Origin: Strongylocentrotus pallidus
Taxonomy: Eukaryota > Echinodermata > Echinoidea > Camarodonta > Strongylocentrotidae
NCBI GenBank assembly: GCA_030265145.1
Contig: JARBES010000062.1
Location: 649,805 to 713,804 of the forward strand
Direction: 5' to 3'
DNA: 64,000 bases
The notes under the pieces are model-generated. The model was not told the DNA's origin. It made no database searches and saw only the letters and a list, made by a program, of their open reading frames with translations. Made by a program: the position numbers and the translations under genes. Of the stretch, positions 38,664 through 48,185 are shown in pieces (the first letter of the stretch is position 1; the number at the start of each line of letters is the position of its first letter).

Positions 38664-39733
38664 ATAGCGTGTGTTTAAACATACTTTGTCCCAAAGGTCT
38701 GATGGATTACTACCGTCGTAGGTGCATCGATTTCAAATACATGACAAATATGGCCGAGTTAGAGGGAATGCAACACGAGCTAATTTTGAATAATTTACAA
38801 TTTCAACAAGATATTCAAAGAAAGGAATTGAAACCGTATATAGAAGGATGGCAGTGCAATGCGCAGGGTATTTTGGTTCGATACGAACGCGAAATTGATG
38901 CATTGTATCGTCGATGCCTTCACAAGGAAGGCATTATTACTGGAATGTTAACCAAGAATAGCGTCAGTCAAAGGGTATCTATCGATGATTTTACGATGGC
39001 TGTCAGTTCACATCTTGCAGAATTTTCACGTTGTTATGGACAGTGGCTAAATTACGTAGTCCATTATGTAGATGCTTACGTCAAACAAACCAATATTACA
39101 AACAATGCAAGCAGACGAAGTGCCCAAACTGTTGATAAAGTCATATCAAATGCAGGATCCATTGTCGAATGTAAGGCTATCAAAGGATTGGGAGATGTGT
39201 CGTATAAATCGAACAAAAATGGGTTGAAATTGCAAAATGAAACACATTTATACGAAGAAAATGCCCTTGGTAAATTGCGCCATCTGTCCACCGCATACAA
39301 GGAAAGAAAAGATATATCATTACAACTAAAATCAGACTTTGTCCAGCAGCAAGGCAGAGAAAATAAAGAAATTGAAATGAAAGAGGAGTGTAACGAGGAA
39401 GAAAATAAATGCCAAAAGAGCAACGGATTTACAACATGTTTAGGCCAATTAGAAGTGTATTTAACCGTGTCGATCGAAAAGATTAAAAATGATGTGATTT
39501 TATCGCTGTTATCAGAACCTTGTAAATTTTATTTTATGTTAAACTGTATTCGACAATTGACACAGGTAAACATGTCTGAAATATTGCTACGCACACCATG
39601 CGAACCTTTATTTTTAACGATACATAATATAACAAAGCGTTTAGTTCATTTCTTAGATGAAATACAATCGACGACGGTTCAATATCAGCCGCATTCTATT
39701 CTTAGTACATTACAACATTACAACGGTTGCTAA
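38660..39733 (+). CDS. Hypothetical protein, second gene of an overlapping pair
   Basis: A 357-residue frame from ATG 38660 in the sequence CATCATGA, overlapping the upstream stop by four bases. It is mostly helical in appearance. A charged segment at about residues 225 to 255 (ENKEIEMKEECNEEENK) separates two folded halves. It has no membrane segment and no known motif. AATAAA signals at about 39805 and 39843 follow the stop. The tight junction with the preceding gene suggests the two act in the same process. Confidence 0.72.
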   Translation: MNSVCLNILCPKGLMDYYRRRCIDFKYMTNMAELEGMQHELILNNLQFQQDIQRKELKPYIEGWQCNAQGILVRYEREIDALYRRCLHKEGIITGMLTKNSVSQRVSIDDFTMAVSSHLAEFSRCYGQWLNYVVHYVDAYVKQTNITNNASRRSAQTVDKVISNAGSIVECKAIKGLGDVSYKSNKNGLKLQNETHLYEENALGKLRHLSTAYKERKDISLQLKSDFVQQQGRENKEIEMKEECNEEENKCQKSNGFTTCLGQLEVYLTVSIEKIKNDVILSLLSEPCKFYFMLNCIRQLTQVNMSEILLRTPCEPLFLTIHNITKRLVHFLDEIQSTTVQYQPHSILSTLQHYNGC

Positions 39734-39804
39734 GAAGCACACACATCTTTTTTTTCTTCTTCGTGTGTTTGTCTGCATCCTGTGCTTTTTCAAGAACCCA
39801 CACA

Positions 39805-39810
39805 AATAAA
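39805..39810 (+). terminator. Poly(A) signal after the gene pair
   Basis: AATAAA (within AAATAAATAAAG) lies about 70 bases after the stop, with a second copy near 39843. Confidence 0.5.
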
Positions 39811-39963
39811 TAAAGAAACAACAAGTGGATACCCCAGTGAATTAATAAAACACAACGAGAAATTGTGTCAGTGCTGTGTGTTTAAAAAAAAGTGTTTTGT
39901 CAAAACACAAATGTGCGTGTCTCGGATGGACGGATAAAGCACCGTTTTTTTGTGGTTTAGAGA

Positions 39964-39970
39964 TATAAAA
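39964..39970 (+). promoter_or_regulatory. TATA box of the C2H2-finger gene
   Basis: TATAAAA, followed by GG, lies 54 bases upstream of ATG 40024. This spacing fits a short leader. It also argues against the upstream in-frame TTG at 39973 as a start. Confidence 0.6.
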
Positions 39971-40023
39971 GGTTGACCCTTAGCTCGCGACACCAAACGC
40001 TTGTGACAAGCCGACGATGCAAC

Positions 40024-41013
40024 ATGCACAACTGTAGTACAATAAATGAGTCTGCCCTTCGAGATTTGATCGACCAAGACCATGGAAAAGGAGAAGGAGA
40101 GGACAATGCAGATTGGGGAATAAAGCTTGCGTATAATCTTTTCGCATCTTCATCAAGAAACAACGCTATGTATGAGCATGTGATTGTAAAACATAATGAT
40201 AAGTATCCGATTGACATGTTGCCAGCCTTAACAAGAGTACATGGAAAGACAACACATGTTGAGATAACGGAGACTAACAACAGTATTGCACTACGTGCAT
40301 CTGAATTTTATAAAAGTGAAATAGACTCCAGCGGACATGTGTCGTATGTTTGTGCTAAATGCCCAGGCCTTGAGTCAAACAAAAGTAAGTCAGACAAGGC
40401 AATGAACAAGCATATCGCCCGTAATCACTCCAAAGATTTGAGACCCGATGATTTTGGATACTATTGTAGCTATTACCACTGCGGATACAACCCTAACAAA
40501 TTTGCAAGAATTTACTGTTTGAAAGATCTGTACTCAAAGCATATGGAAAACTGGAACATAGACAGACAGAAGAATAGTTGCATCCAACAAAAGAGAAGAG
40601 AGTGGCAGGCCGATGCCAAGGCATTTTTTAAGACCATGAACACCTATCTGAACGGCAACATTTTTCATGTGAGGTTATTGAATCTGGAAATGATCAAACT
40701 GATGTATGCTAAGTTTGGAATTGTGCCAATGTCCGAATCGTTGTTCAAAGAGGACACGGAAGAGATACTCAATTCTTCCAAAGAGGTTCACGAAGTTTTT
40801 TATAAATACATGGACAGGGCATTTTTAAAGAAACAGATTGACCGTCGGCACAAATCTCAAGAGTGCGAAGAAATATTGAATAACATCGATACACGAAAGG
40901 GTTATATCATGCATTCAATCAGACAGATGTTATCGTTCGTCATGACTTCTCCTTCTCCGAAAGGCAGTGCTACTACCTTGTGTAAAATAAAAGAATTCTT
41001 TGGGGTTTATTAA
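40024..41013 (+). CDS. C2H2 zinc-finger protein
   Basis: A 329-residue frame from ATG 40024. A C2H2-type finger lies at residues 110 to 135: C110-x2-C113-x16-H130-x4-H135. It is followed by a second cysteine motif, H-x4-LxPDDxxYYC, and further C/H residues to about 153. The same finger plus trailing P-x-D-x2-Y-x-C motif recurs at the C-terminus of the OTU-domain protein at 50.9-55.1 kb. The C-terminal half is helical and basic. It is probably a DNA- or RNA-binding protein of the nucleus. It has its own TATA box. Confidence 0.72.
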   Translation: MHNCSTINESALRDLIDQDHGKGEGEDNADWGIKLAYNLFASSSRNNAMYEHVIVKHNDKYPIDMLPALTRVHGKTTHVEITETNNSIALRASEFYKSEIDSSGHVSYVCAKCPGLESNKSKSDKAMNKHIARNHSKDLRPDDFGYYCSYYHCGYNPNKFARIYCLKDLYSKHMENWNIDRQKNSCIQQKRREWQADAKAFFKTMNTYLNGNIFHVRLLNLEMIKLMYAKFGIVPMSESLFKEDTEEILNSSKEVHEVFYKYMDRAFLKKQIDRRHKSQECEEILNNIDTRKGYIMHSIRQMLSFVMTSPSPKGSATTLCKIKEFFGVY

Positions 41014-41245
41014 CGCCACACACCAGATCAATGAACAGATATTGTCGGATTATTCTGTGTTTATGTTGAACTGTTCAGAACCGTTTAAATGTATAAAGAA
41101 TTTTACAACGATCAGTGACATGTTGTGTTTTAAGAAGATAATGCCTCGAATAGAAAAGAATAATAAAATAATTAACGTGTAAAAAACAAACAGTACTTGT
41201 ACATATTGGTTTTTGTTGTGTATGTATGTTTTGCCTTGAGCTAAC

Positions 41246-41254
41246 TATATAAAA
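41246..41254 (+). promoter_or_regulatory. TATA box of the PHD-finger gene
   Basis: TATATAAAA lies about 41 bases before the ATG at 41295. The 281 bases between the two finger genes hold no other feature I can support. Confidence 0.6.
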
Positions 41255-41294
41255 TTCATTTACAGTCTACAGTAAGAAAGACCAACAAAAAAAA

Positions 41295-41603
41295 ATGCAA
41301 GACGAATGGAATTCTATATTTTGTGCAATATGCAAGAAAGAATATGTCAGTGTTGATGAAGAAATGTTTTCGTGCAAACAGTGTAGACAATGGTATCATC
41401 TTTCATGCTCACACGTCACATCACACGACGAAGAAGAAGATATATTTTTAACAAATCATTTATGTCGATCATGCACTGAACACAATAACAATAAAATAAA
41501 CACCACATGTTATTCCTTTTTTAATTTTTGGAGACTTCTATTTAATTGCAAACATTTTTCGTATAACAACGACAAGATTGTAATCATTTCAAACGATGTA
41601 TAG
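41295..41603 (+). CDS. Small PHD-finger protein
   Basis: A 102-residue frame from ATG. Residues about 10 to 60 form a PHD zinc finger: FCAIC (C-x2-C), then a spacer, FSCKQC (C-x2-C), WYHLSC (H-x2-C) and LCRSC (C-x2-C). The aromatic WYH pair before the histidine is characteristic. PHD fingers read histone H3 tails; RING variants act as ubiquitin ligases, but this spacing favours PHD. The C-terminus is basic and aromatic. A chromatin-directed role in the host nucleus is inferred. It has its own TATA box. Its gene ends 56 bases before the convergent 1,003-residue gene. Confidence 0.82.
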   Translation: MQDEWNSIFCAICKKEYVSVDEEMFSCKQCRQWYHLSCSHVTSHDEEEDIFLTNHLCRSCTEHNNNKINTTCYSFFNFWRLLFNCKHFSYNNDKIVIISNDV

Positions 41604-41659
41604 TGATTATCAAGTGATATCGCGATTACCAAGTGATATCGTTGAAGATGCAATGCTTG

Positions 41660-44600
41660 TCAACTCTGTGCATCCGTTACATTATTCCTTAAACGATTGT
41701 AAACATAACTATCCTCGTCGGCGTTGTGTGTATCGTAATTTGTTTTACGTTGATTGCCACTGTTTGCCGATTGCAACATGAATAGTTTTTGATCATCGTA
41801 CGTGGATGGAATGTCGATGGTAGATAATTTAACGTTTAGATAATTGGCGATAAAATGTCTTCTATCATCCTCACGTACATAATGCAGCCAATTAAATACG
41901 TCGGACGTTGTAAGAGTGGGGTTAATTGTTCTATTTCTTTTTAACTCTGCAACGTAAATATTAGGTTGATGCGTCAAGTTTGAAAATGACAGGTTTATAT
42001 CTAAAGGTGGACCGAATACACTGACGAGGATGTGCTCTATAAGATCAAACGCTCTGTTTTGGACATCTTCCGTTTGTGGCACTGTCGCGGTTTCTGTCGT
42101 CCCGTCTTCTGTGCGAAAGGTACCCGTCGATGCGTAGCCACCTTTGATAATTTCCTGTCTGTTAGTAGCAGCCTGACGTCCGGTAATGGCTAACACAATA
42201 TCAGAATCTAGTGTTTCCATGTACTTTACAACATCCACCCGACTCAATTGGGGTATGGATTCTAAACCAATTTCACACTCGCACGGGTCATCGTCACACG
42301 AACAATATTTATTTTGGTGATTTATCACCAGGGCACTTGGGTTTTGGTACACTGCTTGTCTTATCGTACTTTTTGGTAGATGAGAATACTGATTTGTTAA
42401 CGTTTGAATCCTTAAACTTTCGTGATCATCGTCAAACGAAAGAAAGGGTTCTTTCTCAGCGGTACGCTTTTCTTCATTTTCAGAAGCAGCCGCTTGTGAT
42501 GTTGACCATAATTCGCCTAGCATAATTTCAGACTTTAGTTTTGAAGATACTGATGAAGATAACGATGTTTTTTGTCGCTTGTGTTGGTTGTCCTCTTTGA
42601 CATGCGACTTATCTAGTTGTTTTGAAAGTTTTAAATTAAGATCCAGAAGGGCCGCTCTACTCACGTATTGATTATCATCGTCCTTCTGAAACATGGACGT
42701 AACCCGATTAAACGAGTCGATAAGATCTAGACCAAAATGGTCCGATGGAAGTTGCCTTTTCAAACACTCTAAGATAAGTTTAGCCGAATCGTTTATGGAC
42801 CTTTCAAAATTGGTCGTCTTTATAAGTTTGTGCACTATTGATTGACTTCGCTTATTGAGTGATTGTTCAACAGGTACATTAGTATCCGTAGAAGAGGCAG
42901 CTGTGGTCAGTTTAGAAGACTGAGATTTTGGTTTGTTAGTGGAGGTCATCGACATGTACCAATCGCTTGATTGTTTGTCGTGGAGTTTGTACTGATGATC
43001 AGCACGTTGAAACTGTTTCAACATGCTATCGTGTGCGTTCGAAATGGTTGCATCGAGAAAGCTGCTATCATTAAGCGACATATTGTCGTCACCCTCTTTT
43101 ACCTTTTTCATTTGTACGTCTATACGTTTCACAATGTTTCTATATGAATCTTCGATCGATTTTTTGAACGTGTTTTCATGATTCAACCTTTCAATTTCCA
43201 TGTGATTTAATTTTGAATCGAATTCTAATAAGTCTAAATGACCTTGCTTCCTCCGTACAAAATACTCGTCGTCGTCTTTGTCTTTGTTGTTGCCTTTCGT
43301 TGCGCCGTCGTGTTTTCTTTTCTTGCAAAAAACAATAGGTTTGCTCTCAAATTTAAAAGAAAGACCAACGTTTTTGACTATTTCCTCAATGTACATGTAA
43401 CGGTTCAGGACAGAGGACAAGGGAGACTGGATGTCGTAAGGCGGAAGGTTTTGGTCATTCCCTGAATTTTCGTTTCCCAAAACCATGCGCAAACGATTAC
43501 CATGATGATCGCATGCGTAGTAGACCTTCGTTAATCCATGCCGAACAATAGTGTGTGGAACAACATGAATGGGGACTTTCCACAAAAATTGTGCTGCAAA
43601 CAAACATCGAATGTGTTGGCACGTCTGAATGTACGAAATCATCTCTTCTCTGTCCTTTTTATTCGTACAAATGTCGAGTAAGTGTTGGAAATGTCCAATG
43701 ACCTTTTCTGCCAGGTCATTGTATTTTTGATTAAGTAAAATAGATTGTTTGTACTGGATTAAAATCCGATAAATGTCATTTGGAAGGTAGATGCGTTGTC
43801 CGTGTTCGTCGTGTACGGTGTTTTGCACAGGGTCTATTTTTAAAACGTCTACGTAGACGAAAGTGAAAAATCCCATTGTAAGAATAGACTTCATACACGC
43901 TGTTAGAAAAAATTGATCGTAGTTTTTGCGCACGTTAAAAAGTACGTCGGTAAATTCTGTCAACAGTAAAGAATAACCCTCTTTATACATCCTTATTTTT
44001 TCCTCTGCTTTCACCTTGTCTTGTGGATGTGTGGAAAACATGTTTTGAATTTTTCTAAATTGTTGCCTCGTCTGTGTGAACACGGGTTGTACATATTTTC
44101 TAAACCAAGAATTAAAGAACTTGTCTAAATGTTTAACATTGTTCGTCAAACATCGAACACTGAACTGCGTGGTTGTGTTCTGTCTGCATATGGAATCTAT
44201 ATATGGCGTGAAAGAATTCGGATACGAATAAAACGACGACACGTACACGTCGCACTCTCTCTCCTCATCATGTTGTTGTTTGTCTATCATGTATTTTTTC
44301 CAAAACGTTTGGGGATTCAAAATCCAGAACAGATCTGTTGAAACAAGTTGGTCGTCCTCTTTTATGGCATCGTACACTTCATAAGTGGAACGACATAGAA
44401 CAAGATGTTGTATAACTCGTTTCGAAATGCACAACATAGACCATGCATCTCTGTTACACTGTAACAAAACCTGTTGTGTATATACATTGATATAATTAAT
44501 CTCTTTTTCTGAGATTGGTACGTCGTCAAGCAAATGTGTCAGAGGGTTGTGGATGCCGTGTTCAAAAACATATTCTAACAGTTTTTGCACATTGTCTTGC

Positions 44601-44671
44601 ACACTCAAACGATCGTTACCTCTTATAAAAACAACAGCATAGATTTGATTAAGCATCGCAAAAACCCTCAT
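41660..44671 (-). CDS. Very large hypothetical protein (1,003 residues)
   Basis: One uninterrupted frame with ATG at 44671. The N-terminal ~450 residues look like a globular helical protein. Residues about 450 to 720 are charged and serine/lysine-rich with short coiled-coil stretches. Residues about 770 to 1003 look folded again, and include a cysteine cluster (YCSCDDDPCECEIG) and the segment YMETLDSDIVLAITGRQA. No enzyme motif is recognised. Size and compact placement suggest a virion structural or tegument protein. The upstream neighbour on the same strand starts 552 bases away. Confidence 0.8.
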   Translation of the reverse strand: MRVFAMLNQIYAVVFIRGNDRLSVQDNVQKLLEYVFEHGIHNPLTHLLDDVPISEKEINYINVYTQQVLLQCNRDAWSMLCISKRVIQHLVLCRSTYEVYDAIKEDDQLVSTDLFWILNPQTFWKKYMIDKQQHDEERECDVYVSSFYSYPNSFTPYIDSICRQNTTTQFSVRCLTNNVKHLDKFFNSWFRKYVQPVFTQTRQQFRKIQNMFSTHPQDKVKAEEKIRMYKEGYSLLLTEFTDVLFNVRKNYDQFFLTACMKSILTMGFFTFVYVDVLKIDPVQNTVHDEHGQRIYLPNDIYRILIQYKQSILLNQKYNDLAEKVIGHFQHLLDICTNKKDREEMISYIQTCQHIRCLFAAQFLWKVPIHVVPHTIVRHGLTKVYYACDHHGNRLRMVLGNENSGNDQNLPPYDIQSPLSSVLNRYMYIEEIVKNVGLSFKFESKPIVFCKKRKHDGATKGNNKDKDDDEYFVRRKQGHLDLLEFDSKLNHMEIERLNHENTFKKSIEDSYRNIVKRIDVQMKKVKEGDDNMSLNDSSFLDATISNAHDSMLKQFQRADHQYKLHDKQSSDWYMSMTSTNKPKSQSSKLTTAASSTDTNVPVEQSLNKRSQSIVHKLIKTTNFERSINDSAKLILECLKRQLPSDHFGLDLIDSFNRVTSMFQKDDDNQYVSRAALLDLNLKLSKQLDKSHVKEDNQHKRQKTSLSSSVSSKLKSEIMLGELWSTSQAAASENEEKRTAEKEPFLSFDDDHESLRIQTLTNQYSHLPKSTIRQAVYQNPSALVINHQNKYCSCDDDPCECEIGLESIPQLSRVDVVKYMETLDSDIVLAITGRQAATNRQEIIKGGYASTGTFRTEDGTTETATVPQTEDVQNRAFDLIEHILVSVFGPPLDINLSFSNLTHQPNIYVAELKRNRTINPTLTTSDVFNWLHYVREDDRRHFIANYLNVKLSTIDIPSTYDDQKLFMLQSANSGNQRKTNYDTHNADEDSYVYNRLRNNVTDAQS

Positions 44672-44713
44672 TTGTGAGTGTGTTTTGTTCTTTTTTTTTA
44701 ATAGAGTATATTC

Positions 44714-45223
44714 CTATTTCTTGACATATCTTCTTTTCCAACATCTAAACAAGTGTTGTGGTGACATATCTTCCAGGTCGGATCTTTCGGTATCATTATA
44801 TTTTTCAACGGCATTAGAGATGATCAAACCATTATTATCAAACGGAAGATTTGTTCTGTTAAACATTTCTTTTATGTTTATCGGAAGGTCTGGCATATCT
44901 ACGATTGTGGTCAAATTAAATGTTTTGTTTATGTTTTGATCGGCAGCCGCGTGCATTTGAAATTCTGTATTTGTTTTTAAACTTTGGGGTTTGCCAATGA
45001 TAGAAAAAATTAATAATAATTTTTCTAGAATAGAATCATCTAACGTACTTGTTCCTATTATAAAATCAGATAGACCCACATCCCTCAAAAGTAACGTAGA
45101 GTTTGCATGATTATAATAGACGTACCACTCTTTTCTTTCGGTGATGGACGTTACTTCAATTTGTTTGATATACTCTTCGCACTCGGTCAGACGCTCGTTT
45201 ATAGTCGAAATAATTTTGTCCAT
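44714..45223 (-). CDS. Small hypothetical protein
   Basis: A 169-residue frame with ATG at 45223, 42 bases upstream of the 1,003-residue gene on the same strand, so the two may share a transcript. It appears helical (MDKIISTINERLTECEEYI) with a basic C-terminus (FRCWKRRYVKK). It has no motif. It diverges from the 944-residue gene across 77 AT-rich bases that must serve both promoters. Confidence 0.65.
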   Translation of the reverse strand: MDKIISTINERLTECEEYIKQIEVTSITERKEWYVYYNHANSTLLLRDVGLSDFIIGTSTLDDSILEKLLLIFSIIGKPQSLKTNTEFQMHAAADQNINKTFNLTTIVDMPDLPINIKEMFNRTNLPFDNNGLIISNAVEKYNDTERSDLEDMSPQHLFRCWKRRYVKK

Positions 45224-45300
45224 TGTGTGATGAAATACAACGCATGCACTTTGTTTTATTTCATTAAATATATTTTGTTTTATGAGCCGGGTACCGTAAG

Positions 45301-48135
45301 ATGGACCACACGGTACTTGTTTATGATAATGAAGGAAATGACAGTAGGGACGAACGTTTGTGTTTTACAATAGAACAGACTTTAATATCAGAATGTTTTG
45401 AACTATTAGACAGGTACGATGCACGTTCTGTTGAACGATACAAGACAGTAATCTGTGCATTGCAGAATGAGAAGATTAGAATTTTTCAATCCATTCACCA
45501 TTTTCACACTTCAACGCGTGCAAACAATGCAGGATATATATTAGCACCTTACGGTAAGCCATATCAAGAGGGTCATGATCAGTACACGTTAGAAGAACAG
45601 GCACGATGCCTTCTCACGTGTGAACTAAGATTGCGTGCTCAGATGGTTGCCGTCGAAGACGTTCAACGATTTTTAGCCGGAGGACCGTTAAAGGAAAAAC
45701 AACGTTTTCTGACAAATGCCGATGATGTGGCGGCTTATTTTGAAAGTATTTTTGCTTTTAATTTTACAAAAGCACCCGACACGTTGCCCGTTGAAGAATT
45801 TATACTGGACCATCTAATTGCTTTTCATAACATGTATAGTGATGTGGTTTATCAGTTTGTCAGCGACGTAGAGGTAGTTGATTGGTACTGTGAATGTGAG
45901 AAAGGGTCTTTACACGATCGAAAACGTCATAACGTAGTTTACCTTATCTTTTTAAAGAAATACGGTCGACGTCTTGATGTGGACCAGGATGGAGACATTC
46001 ATGGCAGAGCTTGGCAATACTATAGTCGTATCAAATACCACGTTAAACAATTTTGGTTAGATACTATCAAAAATAACACGAAAGGAAAACGGTATCTAAA
46101 ATACAGTGAATATGCATTACGTGCTAGAAAAAATCTTGTACGTCAATTGAAACACGCCGCAGAATATGATTCTACTTTTAAAAGAATGCCGTCATCCCCG
46201 ACACGAAATCGTTGTTTTTTTTGCCGGCAAAACAAGTATCAATGCGAAATTAACCCAGCCACGCAGCGCTATGCATCTAGCAAAACTAGTATTGATCGCG
46301 GTACGTTTAATTCGTTTCTCTACGATTATCTGTACAAGATGGAATTAGACGAGGACAACGAGTGGACAGAAGAGCTTAATGTGGATATGAAATGGTTGGT
46401 CAAGCACGTGCATCACTACATGAATGGAATCTTGACTGATTGTAATCATTATACAAACACGTTACAAGCGTTAAACCGATTGCGCAACATCAACACACTA
46501 TCCTCTCTCATCAGACAGGTCAATGCGGGTGCCGACACTAGCAACAATTGCGCTTTGCAAAAATTGATAAAGCAATGTAGAGACGCACGACGTGATGTGG
46601 AAAAGAAAAGCAACCCTGTACACATTTTAACGGCGCGTGGTACAAGAGAAATGCATTCTTGCTGTTTAGACGGTTGCAAGACAGCAGACGAGCTTGTTTT
46701 CTTCAAACAATTGTGTTCTACCCTGACCCCACGTAATCTTTTATGGGAATATGCATCTCCCTTTTTAAAAACAGATGCACAACGGATGCGATCGTTCGAA
46801 ATCGACACTTGTATCTATCTCTCTGTTATTTACGGTCACCTGAATACGCATTCCATGAACATTTTTTTGGATAGATGTATTGAAAATCAAGACGCGTCTG
46901 TTTGGAAACATTTTACACACCAAATACACAAGGACAAATTGATAATTTTACAAAAGATAAAGTACGTATCCGAACAGATGAGTTATGCAGTTTTAAATGC
47001 TGTGGATACATTTATAGAAGATCCGCCCGTATCAGGCGAAAGACGAGCGATAAACGATACCGATACCGATAGTGGCAGTGTACGTTCGAGTCAAGGACTT
47101 TACAAATACGTGCTTGGACTGCAGATGTCGTTGTATTACTACAATAGTGTTTTAAATCATCATCACGTCGTTACATGCAATGAGTTTATTTTGAATGGTA
47201 AACAATCAAAGTTTTTTAAACGGTTATACGACTATGGATTGGATGTGGACCCCCGTGATGATGATGTCATTTTCGAACTTGCTCAAGGCGTACGAGACAC
47301 AATCCTTTACAAAGCCACCACATGTAGAATAAACGAACAAGAATTACATCACGTGTTAGAACCTTTAAGTCAAATGCACATGACTTCATTTTTAAAACAT
47401 CCTCTCGTTCGTCATTCGTTTTATTTTATCGAATATTTGGCGGGTTTAGATATCGACGTGTGTACGGCCAATTTGCTTTACACTATACCTGCGTACGCGC
47501 TGGTCCGAAAGGACTCTGTTTTCAAAGATGTTTTAAAACTATTGGGTCATCCAGAATGGTGGGGAGAGTCCATTTATCTGTGCATTTATCTTGTATATTA
47601 TAATAAGATGTTGACGGAAGGGTACTCGTTTCGAGAACTCAAATTAATTCATGCTGGTGACTCCACAAATGCATCGACCGTCGATTTCTTACGTCATGGT
47701 ACAGACAGCAAGTGCAAAAATGCGTATTTGCATAGATCGGACAATACGGACGATGGAACAGAAATGTCCGATAACAGTAAGAAAGAAGCAAAAAAGCTTT
47801 TCTGTGGCAATAAAACCCCGCCTGCTGATTATAAAGACGCCAACTACAATGCTCATGCGATAATCGTTGGGTTTGGAAAGTATTATGTAGTACCTAATAT
47901 CGTGTGCACCAAGAACACTCAGCAATGTCATCTTTGGTACAACACCGTGATTGAATGTAACACATGCGAAGACATTATTTTAACATGTGCCATTATGGAC
48001 ACCATAACGAGAGATTACAGTCTTGTTCAACAAAAAATGAACTTGAATAACTCGACTTTAAATCGCATAATCACGATGAATAGAGTATTTTCTGAAAATG
48101 CTTTTGACTGCGAGGTAGATGGGGTATCGTCATGA
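45301..48135 (+). CDS. Very large hypothetical protein (944 residues)
   Basis: One uninterrupted frame from ATG. It is evenly folded in appearance, helical, with many cysteines. One cluster, RCFFCRQNKYQC (about residue 302), could bind metal, and another, CCLDGC, lies near 455. There is no long low-complexity tract and no membrane segment. I do not recognise it; a capsid-associated or packaging protein is possible from size and composition only. The last codons overlap a 17-residue hydrophobic micro-gene by four bases (ATGA). Confidence 0.8.
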   Translation: MDHTVLVYDNEGNDSRDERLCFTIEQTLISECFELLDRYDARSVERYKTVICALQNEKIRIFQSIHHFHTSTRANNAGYILAPYGKPYQEGHDQYTLEEQARCLLTCELRLRAQMVAVEDVQRFLAGGPLKEKQRFLTNADDVAAYFESIFAFNFTKAPDTLPVEEFILDHLIAFHNMYSDVVYQFVSDVEVVDWYCECEKGSLHDRKRHNVVYLIFLKKYGRRLDVDQDGDIHGRAWQYYSRIKYHVKQFWLDTIKNNTKGKRYLKYSEYALRARKNLVRQLKHAAEYDSTFKRMPSSPTRNRCFFCRQNKYQCEINPATQRYASSKTSIDRGTFNSFLYDYLYKMELDEDNEWTEELNVDMKWLVKHVHHYMNGILTDCNHYTNTLQALNRLRNINTLSSLIRQVNAGADTSNNCALQKLIKQCRDARRDVEKKSNPVHILTARGTREMHSCCLDGCKTADELVFFKQLCSTLTPRNLLWEYASPFLKTDAQRMRSFEIDTCIYLSVIYGHLNTHSMNIFLDRCIENQDASVWKHFTHQIHKDKLIILQKIKYVSEQMSYAVLNAVDTFIEDPPVSGERRAINDTDTDSGSVRSSQGLYKYVLGLQMSLYYYNSVLNHHHVVTCNEFILNGKQSKFFKRLYDYGLDVDPRDDDVIFELAQGVRDTILYKATTCRINEQELHHVLEPLSQMHMTSFLKHPLVRHSFYFIEYLAGLDIDVCTANLLYTIPAYALVRKDSVFKDVLKLLGHPEWWGESIYLCIYLVYYNKMLTEGYSFRELKLIHAGDSTNASTVDFLRHGTDSKCKNAYLHRSDNTDDGTEMSDNSKKEAKKLFCGNKTPPADYKDANYNAHAIIVGFGKYYVVPNIVCTKNTQQCHLWYNTVIECNTCEDIILTCAIMDTITRDYSLVQQKMNLNNSTLNRIITMNRVFSENAFDCEVDGVSS

Positions 48136-48185
48136 TCATCCTAATTTTCGCAACAATGTTTGTGGTCGTCTATCTTTGTGTGTAA
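48132..48185 (+). CDS. Micropeptide, 17-residue hydrophobic segment
   Basis: ATG at 48132 overlaps the upstream stop as ATGA and opens a 17-codon frame ending in TAA at 48185. The peptide is almost entirely hydrophobic (MIILIFATMFVVVYLCV), the right length for one short membrane helix. It exactly fills the space between the upstream stop and the stop of the convergent gene at 48186. The fit and composition suggest a real gene. At this length chance cannot be excluded. Confidence 0.4.
   Translation: MIILIFATMFVVVYLCV

Noticed and set aside
41000-41182. 60-codon frame after the C2H2 gene
   Set aside because: It starts at TTG, has no ATG until late and has no domain. It may be chance.
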